Positions 1 through 5,946 of a stretch of DNA of 7,184 nt are shown here, piece after piece. Location of the stretch: the NCBI GenBank assembly GCA_937926265.1, contig CALAZS010000205.1, positions 1-7,184 on the forward strand. The letters are read 5' to 3'. This DNA comes from an uncultured Gammaproteobacteria bacterium. GTDB lineage: Bacteria > Pseudomonadota > Gammaproteobacteria > Chromatiales > Chromatiaceae. Position 1 is the first letter of the stretch; the number at the start of each line of letters is the position of its first letter. Made by a program: the position numbers and the translations under genes. The notes below the pieces were generated by a model. It worked only from the letters and a program-made list of their open reading frames with translations, was not told the origin of the DNA and did no database searches.

Positions 1-22
1 ATTCCTGAAGAAAACCCAATTA

Positions 23-2272
23 ATGACCACATCCACTACCTATAACCCTGAAGGCGTTGAAAAACTGCCGTTAAAAGAATTTACCGAAAAAGCCTACCTC
101 GATTATTCAATGTACGTGATTCTTGATCGTGCATTGCCATTCATTGGTGATGGCCTGAAACCGGTTCAACGCCGAATTGTTTATGCCATGTCTGAACTTG
201 GCTTAAATGCTGCAGCAAAATATAAAAAATCAGCGAGAACAGTGGGGGATGTACTGGGTAAATTTCATCCTCATGGAGATACCGCCTGTTATGAAGCCAT
301 GGTGCTTATGGCACAGGAGTTTTCCTATCGCTACCCGCTTGTGGATGGCCAGGGCAACTGGGGTTCACAGGATGACCCAAAATCCTTTGCTGCCATGCGA
401 TATACAGAAGCCAAACTTACCGCATATGCGCAGGTACTGCTAAAGGAACTCGGTCAGGGTACGGTTGAATGGACTGCAAATTTTGATGGCACCTTAAAAG
501 AACCTGAATGGCTACCCGCCAGACTGCCAAATCTACTGTTAAACGGTGTTACCGGTATTGCTGTCGGGATGGCAACGGATATTTCTCCTCACAATCTGCG
601 TGAAATAGTTTCAGCCAGCATTCATTTACTGGATAACCCCAAATCATCTGTATCTGAATTGTGCGAATTTGTTAAAGGTCCTGATTTCCCCGGTGATGCT
701 GAAATAATCACACCGGCTTCTGAATTGCAGAAAATTTATGAAACCGGTAACGGCACTTTTAAACAAAGGGCCAGCTTCATCAAAGAGCATGGTGATATCG
801 TTGTCACGGCGCTACCACACCAGGTATCCGGTGCAAAAATCCTTGAACAGATTGCCGCGCAAATGCGCGCTAAAAAATTACCATGGCTGGAAGACCTTCG
901 CGATGAGTCTGATCATGAAAATCCTATCCGCCTGGTACTGGTGCCACGCTCCAACCGTGTTGACATTGAACGCATGATGTCTCATCTGTTTGCAACGACT
1001 GACCTTGAAAGGTCTTACCGGGCCAACTGGAATGTGATTGGCCTTGATGGCCGTCCTGCAGTTAAAAACCTGCGCGATATGCTGAAGGAATGGCTGGAAT
1101 TCAGGTTCCAGACAGTCAAAAGACGCCTGGAATTCCGTCTGCAGAAAGTCCTGGACCGCCTGCATTTGCTTGATGGTTTACTCATTGCTTTTTTAAATCT
1201 CGATGAAGTCATCCGGATTATCCGCACCGAGGATGAGCCCAAAAAAGTTTTAATGGCCCGGTTTGAGCTGACAGAAGTTCAGGCCGACTACATTCTGGAT
1301 ACAAAGTTAAGACAATTGGCTCGCCTGGAGGAAATGAAGATCCGCCAGGAACAGACTGACCTTGAAGAAGAACGGGACTGGCTTGAAAAGACACTTGGTT
1401 CCAACAGTCGCATGAAAACATTGATTAAAAAGGAATTAAAACAGGATGCCGAAGATTTTGGTGATGATCGCCGTACGCGTCTGGTAGAAAGAGCTGCTGC
1501 TGAGGCCATGGATGAAACCGAAATGTTGCCTAGTGAGCCTCTGACAGTGGTGTTATCCGAGCGAGGTTGGGTCAGAGCTGCAAAAGGCCAGGATATCGAT
1601 GCAAGTGGTTTAAACTATAAAGCTGGCGACAGTTATCTTGATTCCTCTCATGTGCGTTCAAACCAACAGGTCGTCTTTCTGGATTCAGCAGGTAAGAGCT
1701 ATTCATTACCTGCTCATACCCTGCCATCTGCACGAGGTCAGGGTGAGCCGCTAACGGGCAAACTGTCTCCTGCAAATAATGCCCGGTTCGTTGCAACCGT
1801 GGGCGGTGATGACAAGCAATGGTTTCTGATTGCCTCGGATGCCGGTTATGGGTTCCAGATTCAATATGCTGATTTGCTTGCCAACAAGAAAGCCGGTAAG
1901 TCCCTGCTGAACCTCCCAAAAGGCGCCAAGGTTTTAAAACCGGCAAAAATCAGTGATCCTGAAACGGATTCAGTTGTAGCGATAAGCAACGAGGGCCGGA
2001 TGCTGCGTTTTCCATTAAAAGATCTTCCTGCGTTAAGCCGTGGAAAAGGTAACAAGATAATAGGCATACCGGGTAAACGTGTTGAAGCCAGGGAAGAGTT
2101 TGTCGTGGTTGTTGCCAGTGTGCCTGAAAATGGCAGTCTGACCATATATTCCGGTAAGCGGCACATGACGCTCAAGCCTTCAGATCTTGAGCATTTCAAC
2201 GCAGAACGTGGCAGACGTGGAAGTAAGTTGCCAAGGGGCTTTCAGCGGGTGGAAGGCTTTCAGGTTGAATAA
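23..2272 (+). CDS. parC: DNA topoisomerase IV subunit A
   Basis: This is the DNA-cleaving and rejoining subunit of topoisomerase IV, which works with ParE (B subunit) to unlink daughter chromosomes in the cytoplasm. At 749 residues it matches the usual ParC length (about 750). The N-terminal winged-helix domain holds HPHGDTACYE (82-91) and the catalytic Arg126-Tyr127 in AAMRYTEAK. A tower region follows, then a long helical region (about 345-490) leading to the C-gate. The C-terminal beta-pinwheel starts near 500, with RGKGNK at 673-678 and RGRRG at 729-733. The pinwheel lacks the full GyrA box (QRRGGKG), which favours ParC over GyrA. The ATG start fits because EGVEKLPLKEFTEKAYLDYSM (about 10-30) lines up with the Pseudomonas-type ParC N-terminus. 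The Shine-Dalgarno site is weak (GAAG at 7-10). Residue 87 is Thr where E. coli has Ser80. parE often lies nearby but is not in the window. Confidence 0.97.
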   Translation: MTTSTTYNPEGVEKLPLKEFTEKAYLDYSMYVILDRALPFIGDGLKPVQRRIVYAMSELGLNAAAKYKKSARTVGDVLGKFHPHGDTACYEAMVLMAQEFSYRYPLVDGQGNWGSQDDPKSFAAMRYTEAKLTAYAQVLLKELGQGTVEWTANFDGTLKEPEWLPARLPNLLLNGVTGIAVGMATDISPHNLREIVSASIHLLDNPKSSVSELCEFVKGPDFPGDAEIITPASELQKIYETGNGTFKQRASFIKEHGDIVVTALPHQVSGAKILEQIAAQMRAKKLPWLEDLRDESDHENPIRLVLVPRSNRVDIERMMSHLFATTDLERSYRANWNVIGLDGRPAVKNLRDMLKEWLEFRFQTVKRRLEFRLQKVLDRLHLLDGLLIAFLNLDEVIRIIRTEDEPKKVLMARFELTEVQADYILDTKLRQLARLEEMKIRQEQTDLEEERDWLEKTLGSNSRMKTLIKKELKQDAEDFGDDRRTRLVERAAAEAMDETEMLPSEPLTVVLSERGWVRAAKGQDIDASGLNYKAGDSYLDSSHVRSNQQVVFLDSAGKSYSLPAHTLPSARGQGEPLTGKLSPANNARFVATVGGDDKQWFLIASDAGYGFQIQYADLLANKKAGKSLLNLPKGAKVLKPAKISDPETDSVVAISNEGRMLRFPLKDLPALSRGKGNKIIGIPGKRVEAREEFVVVVASVPENGSLTIYSGKRHMTLKPSDLEHFNAERGRRGSKLPRGFQRVEGFQVE

Positions 2273-2310
2273 TACCCATAAGAATACTCATCCTGATCGG
2301 TGTTTTTTCA

Positions 2311-2331
2311 GGTCAAATTTCAGATTTGGTC
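2311..2331 (+). repeat. Small hairpin downstream of parC
   Basis: GGTCAAAT (2311-2318) can pair with ATTTGGTC (2324-2331) across the five-base loop TTCAG. In RNA this gives an 8-bp stem with two G-U wobbles. A second possible stem, CCTGA (2292-2296) with TCAGG (2308-2312), shares two bases with it, so the two could be alternatives. A T-run lies before the hairpin (2303-2308) and not after it, so it is not a typical intrinsic terminator. It may still contribute to ending or stabilising the parC transcript. No other terminator was found between parC and the next gene. Confidence 0.3.
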
Positions 2332-2374
2332 TAAGATGGTAAAGATCAGTTCGTGTTTTTGGATACAAGCTACC

Positions 2375-2405
2375 TTCTTTATGAACTATCTGTAAAAACT
2401 ATAAA
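2375..2405 (+). promoter_or_regulatory. Weak promoter candidate for the three-gene exported operon
   Basis: The 180-base gap after parC contains TATAAA at 2400-2405, a 5-of-6 match to a -10 box, about 48 bases before the next start codon. The best upstream partner is TTCTTT at 2375-2380, a poor -35 box with a long 19-base spacer. The long AT-rich gap supports a separate promoter here, but the boxes themselves are weak. Read-through from parC remains possible. Confidence 0.25.
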
Positions 2406-2452
2406 TACATCTAAAACCTGATTTAATAACACTTGTTTTTGGGGCTTCGTTT

Positions 2453-2977
2453 ATGAAAAAAGTTAACCTTTGTCTCATTCCTGTATTGATTCTGCTGTTA
2501 ATTTCGACATCGAATGCATTTGCAGAAGAAGATGCCAAATGTGATTGTTCACAGGCATCAGCCGATGAAAATTTTGAAGATATTGACTGGGACCTTGTTC
2601 ACAATCGAATGAAAAGTCTAAGCACAGCAGGATACCATCCATTCCTGATGCCATTGATTATGGCTAATTCTGATTTTATCGAGTTAACTGATGAACAATT
2701 GGAGGTCTTCAAGAAGTGGCGAAGCAAGAACCGTGTAAAGATTCTCCACCTGATGGACAAGATCATATACGAGCGTAACCAGTTTCATAAACTGTCTCTG
2801 CAAAAAGATACCCGCGAAGAAGTGTTAAAAGCCAAACAGGAAAAAATCTTCAAGTTGCATCAAAAAGTTCTTAAATATCAGCTTTCCTGCAGAAGGGAAA
2901 TCCTGGATAACTTCACTGAGCAGCAATGGGAAAATTTCAACTTTGTACTTTCGTCCAACGGTTACGTTATTGATTAA
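2453..2977 (+). CDS. Small exported helical protein, Spy/CpxP-like
   Basis: This 174-residue protein has a clear Sec signal peptide: MKK, a hydrophobic stretch to about residue 20, then probable cleavage after NAFA (21-24). The mature part is mostly charged and probably helical. It carries LTDEQ at 78-82 and FTEQQ at 154-158. Paired LTxxQ-like motifs bounding a helical segment are typical of the Spy/CpxP family of periplasmic stress chaperones and related metal-resistance sensors. The helical region between them is rich in Lys, Glu and Gln. Cysteines lie at 30 and 32 (C-D-C) and at 146, so a disulfide or metal site is possible after export. There is no lipobox. GGGG at 2441-2444 is a partial Shine-Dalgarno site eight bases before the ATG. 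The gene begins a run of three genes for exported proteins. The family call rests on motifs and layout only; the precise role is unknown. Confidence 0.75.
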   Translation: MKKVNLCLIPVLILLLISTSNAFAEEDAKCDCSQASADENFEDIDWDLVHNRMKSLSTAGYHPFLMPLIMANSDFIELTDEQLEVFKKWRSKNRVKILHLMDKIIYERNQFHKLSLQKDTREEVLKAKQEKIFKLHQKVLKYQLSCRREILDNFTEQQWENFNFVLSSNGYVID

Positions 2978-2983
2978 TATGCT

Positions 2984-2988
2984 GAGGA
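2984..2988 (+). promoter_or_regulatory. Ribosome binding site that sets the start of the 2997 gene
   Basis: GAGGA ends eight bases before the ATG at 2997. The reading frame is also open from an ATG at 2943, inside the previous gene, and from another at 2979. Only the 2997 start has a good Shine-Dalgarno site, and it places a signal peptide exactly at the N-terminus. Confidence 0.75.
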
Positions 2989-2996
2989 TTATTGCA

Positions 2997-3791
2997 ATGA
3001 AACATGGCCTGATTTTATTTACATTAATGATTCTAAGCAGTCATGGTTTTTCTGCGATGCAGACAGAAACTGTTTTATACAAAGACGGCGATTTGAATTT
3101 GAAAGGGACTGTGCTGTTTGATGATGCCTATGAGGGAAAACGCGCCGGAATACTGGTATTGCCTGAAAAATGGGGCGTAAACGATTTTGCTATTTTGCGT
3201 GCCGAGATGCTGGCGGAAACAGGTTATGTTGCATTTATAGCCGACATGTATGGTGAAGCAAAAAACACCAGAAAACTGGAGGAAGCCAACCAGTGGGAAA
3301 AAACGCTCACAGAAAACAGTGACGCCTGGTTGAATCGCAGCAAACTGGCATTAGATCAGTTACTTGCCTTAAAGAATGTCGACAAAGGAAATATAGCCTT
3401 GCTGGGTTTAAATATGGGCGGAATTTCTGCGATAAAACTTGCCCAGGTTAATACCAACATTAAAGGCACGGCCATGATACATGCGCCTATCAACAAATAT
3501 ATTAATGCTGAAATCCTCACCGGCTTAAGTTCAAGTCTTCTGGTGTTACAGGGCGGTGCAGATTCAGCAGCATCGTTTTCATCGATGGCCAAATTTGCTG
3601 AAAACCTGAATGACCAGGAAACCCCATGGGAAATGGTTGTCTATGGCGGTGCCATGCAATCATTTTCTGATCCTTATGCTGACAGCTACGGCCTTGAAAA
3701 CGTTGGCTTCAATGAAGATGCTGAAAAAAAGTCATGGGATAGAGTCCTGCTGTTTTTTGAGTCCTTGTTTGAAGAAGAATTAATTCTCTAA
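2997..3791 (+). CDS. Exported dienelactone-hydrolase-fold protein, probable pseudoenzyme
   Basis: This 264-residue protein (numbered from the ATG at 2997) begins with a probable signal peptide ending after GFSA (residue 20). The rest follows the dienelactone hydrolase family closely: a KDGDLNLKG opening, VLPEKWGVNDFA, GYVAFIADMYG, the nucleophile-elbow strand, and a final VVYGGA...SFSDPYAD segment. Active members have a Cys (or Ser) nucleophile in GxCxGG, an Asp after the sixth strand, and a His in YGGAxHxF. Here the elbow is GLNMGG, with Asn139 at the nucleophile position, and the last motif is YGGAMQSF, with Gln221 at the His position. Asp189 (GGADS) and the conserved Glu57 (PEKWG) remain. 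The frame is intact and the fold motifs are kept, so this looks like a maintained protein that lost the classical chemistry, not a decaying gene. It sits 19 bases after the Spy-like gene and 25 bases before an apparently active hydrolase. A binding or partner role is inference. Confidence 0.85.
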   Translation: MKHGLILFTLMILSSHGFSAMQTETVLYKDGDLNLKGTVLFDDAYEGKRAGILVLPEKWGVNDFAILRAEMLAETGYVAFIADMYGEAKNTRKLEEANQWEKTLTENSDAWLNRSKLALDQLLALKNVDKGNIALLGLNMGGISAIKLAQVNTNIKGTAMIHAPINKYINAEILTGLSSSLLVLQGGADSAASFSSMAKFAENLNDQETPWEMVVYGGAMQSFSDPYADSYGLENVGFNEDAEKKSWDRVLLFFESLFEEELIL

Positions 3792-3816
3792 ATCTCTAAA
3801 AGTTAATATAAAAATT

Positions 3817-4704
3817 ATGCGAAACTTTAACCTTATTTTTGCGGCTGTTTTTTTTGTTTATTCATTCAACCTTCATGCTGAGGATTTTCAGCTGAAAATT
3901 GATGGCCTGACAACTTCAGCCAACTTGGAAACAACCGGTGACAACTGGCAGGATGGTCCGGTTATTCTCATGCTGCATGGCACATTGGCACATTCCAAAA
4001 TGGAGATAATGACGGCTCTGCAAACGGCACTGCTTGATTACGAAATCAGTTCTTTATCAATCAATCTTAGCCTGGGCCAGGACAACCGTTCCGGTATGTA
4101 TGATTGTGCAAGCACACATCGTCATAAGCATACGGATTCACTCAAGGAAATAGCTTTGTGGGTTAACTGGTTGAAGGAGCAGGGAGTCAAGTCTTTGGCT
4201 ATTCTGGGACACTCGCGTGGAGGCAACCAGATTGCCTGGTATGCCAGTGAGAACCCTGATACAGCAATCAGTCGTGTCATTCTAATTGCCCCTGGAATCA
4301 TAGCTCCGGGAGAGTTGGCAAAGGATTATGAAAAAAATTATAAAAAGCCGTTAAAACCACTTCTTGATAAAGCTAAATCCCTGGTGAATGCAGGCAAGGG
4401 AGCTGAAATCATGCAAAACACGGATTTTATATATTGTCCTGATACCAGTGTGACCGCTGAATCATTTGTCAATTATTACCAGGAAAATGAAAATTTTTAC
4501 ACGCCGCGGCTGGTAGAAAAGATAAATTTACCAGTAATGGTTTTTGCTGGCTCTGAAGATAAGGTTGTCGATAATGTTATGACTGAAATGTCACAGGTAT
4601 CCTCGAAGGACAATGTTGAACTGGTCAGTATTGACGGGGCTGATCATTTTTTCAGAGACCTCTATGCAGAAGAAATAGCTGAGCTTGTTTCCGAGGTTTT
4701 CTAA
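3817..4704 (+). CDS. Exported alpha/beta hydrolase with intact triad
   Basis: This 295-residue protein has a signal peptide probably cleaved after NLHA (residue 21), so it acts in the periplasm or outside the cell. The alpha/beta hydrolase core is complete: oxyanion motif LMLHGT (51-56), nucleophile elbow GHSRGG (131-136) with Ser133, Asp248 in AGSEDKVV, and His277 in DGADHFF. It should therefore be a serine esterase, lipase or related hydrolase; the substrate is not apparent. Between strand and elbow lies MYDCASTHRHKH (94-105), rich in His, and later IYCPDTSVTA (205-214). These hold the only two cysteines of the mature chain (97 and 207), a possible disulfide pair. I recall similar proteins in sulfur-oxidising gammaproteobacteria, but this is unchecked. 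No clear Shine-Dalgarno site precedes the ATG; the 25-base gap to the previous gene suggests cotranscription. Confidence 0.88.
   Translation: MRNFNLIFAAVFFVYSFNLHAEDFQLKIDGLTTSANLETTGDNWQDGPVILMLHGTLAHSKMEIMTALQTALLDYEISSLSINLSLGQDNRSGMYDCASTHRHKHTDSLKEIALWVNWLKEQGVKSLAILGHSRGGNQIAWYASENPDTAISRVILIAPGIIAPGELAKDYEKNYKKPLKPLLDKAKSLVNAGKGAEIMQNTDFIYCPDTSVTAESFVNYYQENENFYTPRLVEKINLPVMVFAGSEDKVVDNVMTEMSQVSSKDNVELVSIDGADHFFRDLYAEEIAELVSEVF
3884..3899. repeat. 16-bp palindrome containing TTTCAGCTGAAA
   Basis: ATTTTCAGCTGAAAAT is a perfect palindrome just inside the region encoding the mature hydrolase (residues about 23-28). Its central 12 bases recur at 4709-4720. Confidence 0.6.
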
Positions 4705-4708
4705 CTTT

Positions 4709-4720
4709 TTTCAGCTGAAA
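4709..4720. repeat. Second copy of the TTTCAGCTGAAA palindrome
   Basis: This perfect 12-base palindrome starts four bases after the stop codon of the exported hydrolase gene and matches the core of the one at 3884-3899. As a hairpin it would have only a 4-bp stem, so it is not a convincing terminator. It could be a protein-binding site or chance. Confidence 0.6.
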
Positions 4721-4742
4721 CCGATTAAACTTAAGAAATTAC

Positions 4743-4770
4743 TTGAAATATATTCATTTTATGTTTGAAT
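4743..4770 (+). promoter_or_regulatory. Candidate promoter for the zinc-ribbon gene
   Basis: The AT-rich gap 4705-4805 contains TTGAAA (4743-4748, 5 of 6 to a -35 box) and TTGAAT (4765-4770, 4 of 6 to a -10 box) with a 16-base spacer. TTTAAT at 4784-4789 is another -10-like hexamer without a matching -35. In such AT-rich sequence these matches are weak evidence. Confidence 0.3.
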
Positions 4771-4805
4771 TTAAAAGTGATTGTTTAATAATTTAAGTTT
4801 TAGCC

Positions 4806-5183
4806 ATGAATAAAATAAAAATATCTGATTCCTATACCTGTCCGGTTTGCATGGGTGTTTCCAATGCTACCTTTGAAACAACAAAAGAACTTCAGCTCAT
4901 CGAACAAAATTGCCCAAAATGTTACGCGGAATTGAAATTATCTGTCTGGGTAAAAAACAACCAGTCCATGATGCTCAGCGTAAAGACAAGTGATCAGCAG
5001 CTTGAATGGATTCAGGATACCAACGGCAACCTGGTGCTGCATCATAACGGCAAACCAATTAAGGCTACTACCATCCCGAACATGATGCTTAACTATACCG
5101 GTGAAAGTAATGGTGAACTGGTCGAGGTTAACGTAGAGGGCCTGAAACAACATATTGAGAAAGAATACAGTTCTTTCATGTGA
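4806..5183 (+). CDS. Small zinc-ribbon protein, family not recognised
   Basis: This 125-residue protein has no signal peptide or membrane segment and is probably cytoplasmic. Its N-terminus holds two CPxC knuckles, CPVC (Cys12, Cys15) and CPKC (Cys36, Cys39), separated by 20 residues. This spacing is typical of a zinc ribbon binding one Zn(II) through four cysteines. The remainder (about 45-125) has alternating hydrophobic and polar residues suggesting beta strands (KLSVWVKN, MMLSVKT, GNLVLHHNGK), then an acidic C-terminal helix. I do not recognise the second domain. No good Shine-Dalgarno site precedes the ATG (TTTTAGCC lies just upstream), so translation may be modest or leader-independent. 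The gene lies 101 bases after the exported hydrolase gene and converges on the pepA-holC operon with a gap of only six bases. Its role, for example nucleic-acid or protein binding, is open. Confidence 0.8.
   Translation: MNKIKISDSYTCPVCMGVSNATFETTKELQLIEQNCPKCYAELKLSVWVKNNQSMMLSVKTSDQQLEWIQDTNGNLVLHHNGKPIKATTIPNMMLNYTGESNGELVEVNVEGLKQHIEKEYSSFM
5159..5177. terminator. Inverted repeat at the convergent gene ends, possible weak bidirectional terminator
   Basis: GAAAGAA (5159-5165) and TTCTTTC (5171-5177) form a perfect 7-bp stem around a five-base loop, overlapping the last codons of the zinc-ribbon gene. It lies 12 bases beyond the end of the opposing operon, where a terminator for both directions would be expected. 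The stem is AT-rich and lacks a clean T-run on either side, so function is uncertain. Confidence 0.35.
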
Positions 5184-5189
5184 GCTGTT

Positions 5190-5507
5190 TCAGTCTGTTT
5201 TGGGCTTGGTCAAGTGTGTTTTGATTGCCTGTTCAACTAAAGTATCGAGTTTATCTTCAAGTTGACTGACAAGGTGATTTCGTATCAGTTGTTCTATTTC
5301 TGCACGCGTTTGGTCAATGGAAGAATCAACAATTTCTGAGATCAGGCCATTCAATTCATTTTTCAGGCGTAATTGAAGGTCACTTGATATTTTTTCCAGC
5401 TTATCCTGCTGGGAAGATAAATTATCAGCCACAACCTGGTCTTCGGAGAGCGCCATCGTTTCCGGAACCAGGTTGCGTCGTTTCTTTTTGCCGAAAAAAA
5501 TACCCAT
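5190..5507 (-). CDS. Small basic/coiled-coil protein coupled to holC, function unknown
   Basis: This 105-residue protein is not one I recognise. It begins MGIFFGKKKRR, a short hydrophobic then strongly basic tip. After a linker, residues from about 28 to 98 are rich in Leu, Ile, Glu, Gln and Lys in a heptad-like pattern, suggesting one or two long helices that may form a coiled coil. There are no cysteines and no signal peptide. Its ATG shares one base with the holC stop codon (TAATG, 5509-5505), so translation is probably coupled to holC and the two proteins are made together. That placement makes a link to the replication clamp loader or to PepA conceivable, but it is inference. In many gammaproteobacteria valS follows holC; here this small gene takes that position and the operon ends. 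The coding call is supported by the overlap and by the coherent amphipathic composition. Confidence 0.8.
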   Translation of the reverse strand: MGIFFGKKKRRNLVPETMALSEDQVVADNLSSQQDKLEKISSDLQLRLKNELNGLISEIVDSSIDQTRAEIEQLIRNHLVSQLEDKLDTLVEQAIKTHLTKPKTD

Positions 5508-5935
5508 TAAACAGAAATCTCATGATTGTTTATCGTGTAACCACAATCACGATAATAGCGGTATCTTTCACGACTTGCCATACGACTTTTTTCACTGGGA
5601 TCAACCGGCTCCAGGAGCCGTTCAAATTGACTGAAACATGAAGGTACTTCATCGGTAAGGTTGATAAGAATATCGTGTTCTTCGGTATCGTCCAGATTTG
5701 TTGTGATCGTAACCGGGGTTTCCGGGCTATGATGTTTTAGAGCATCATGAGGAATAAAACTCTGTTCATTAAAAGTCCAGAGAAGATCATTCATACGCTC
5801 AATGTCTGTGTCCGAGGCAACATGCAAACAAACCCTGTGACCGGCCTGGTATGCCTTGCCAGTCAATTTGCAGGCTAACTGCATGCGGTTGCTGTGTGCA
5901 TTCTCCGACAAAATATAGAAATCTATTCGAGTCAA
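5507..5935 (-). CDS. holC: DNA polymerase III subunit chi
   Basis: Chi is the clamp-loader accessory subunit that, with psi (HolD), links the polymerase III holoenzyme to single-stranded DNA-binding protein at the replication fork. The 142-residue length is near the E. coli protein (147). Family hallmarks are all present: the opening IDFYIL (4-9), MNDLLWTF (48-55) followed by SFIPH (59-63), ILINLTDEVP (89-98), FERLLEPVD (104-112), and the C-terminal RERYRYYRDCGY (122-133). The start is TTG at 5935-5933. The first in-frame ATG is codon 18 and would remove the conserved first strand, so TTG is preferred; GGAAA a few bases upstream is a weak ribosome site. The gene begins 11 bases after the pepA stop codon, indicating one operon, and overlaps the next gene by one base. 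A TTG start with a weak ribosome site fits the low level expected for a clamp-loader subunit. Confidence 0.95.
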   Translation of the reverse strand: MTRIDFYILSENAHSNRMQLACKLTGKAYQAGHRVCLHVASDTDIERMNDLLWTFNEQSFIPHDALKHHSPETPVTITTNLDDTEEHDILINLTDEVPSCFSQFERLLEPVDPSEKSRMASRERYRYYRDCGYTINNHEISV

Positions 5936-5946
5936 AGGTTTTTCCG

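Noticed and set aside
21..25. TAATG overlap suggesting an upstream gene ending on the parC start
   Set aside because: The frame that would end at TAA (21-23) already has a TGA at 6-8, so a one-base overlap with an upstream gene is not supported.
1093..1162. Internal repeat LEFRFQTVKRR / LEFRLQKVLDR in ParC
   Set aside because: Type IIA topoisomerase A subunits, including E. coli ParC, have a similar helical sequence at this place. It is ordinary helix periodicity, not a recent duplication.
1572..1946. 124-residue open frame on the - strand inside parC (and similar ones at 878-1165 and 1861-2199)
   Set aside because: These are antisense to the ParC coding region, whose protein sequence is clearly the conserved one. 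They lack recognisable motifs.
2943..2996. Upstream start for the dienelactone-hydrolase-fold gene at ATG 2943 or 2979
   Set aside because: The 2943 start would overlap the previous gene and bury the signal peptide behind 18 extra residues. GAGGA at 2984-2988 fits the ATG at 2997.
5384..5641. 85-residue open frame on the + strand across the holC/105-residue junction
   Set aside because: It is antisense to two well-supported genes and shows no domain or ribosome site.
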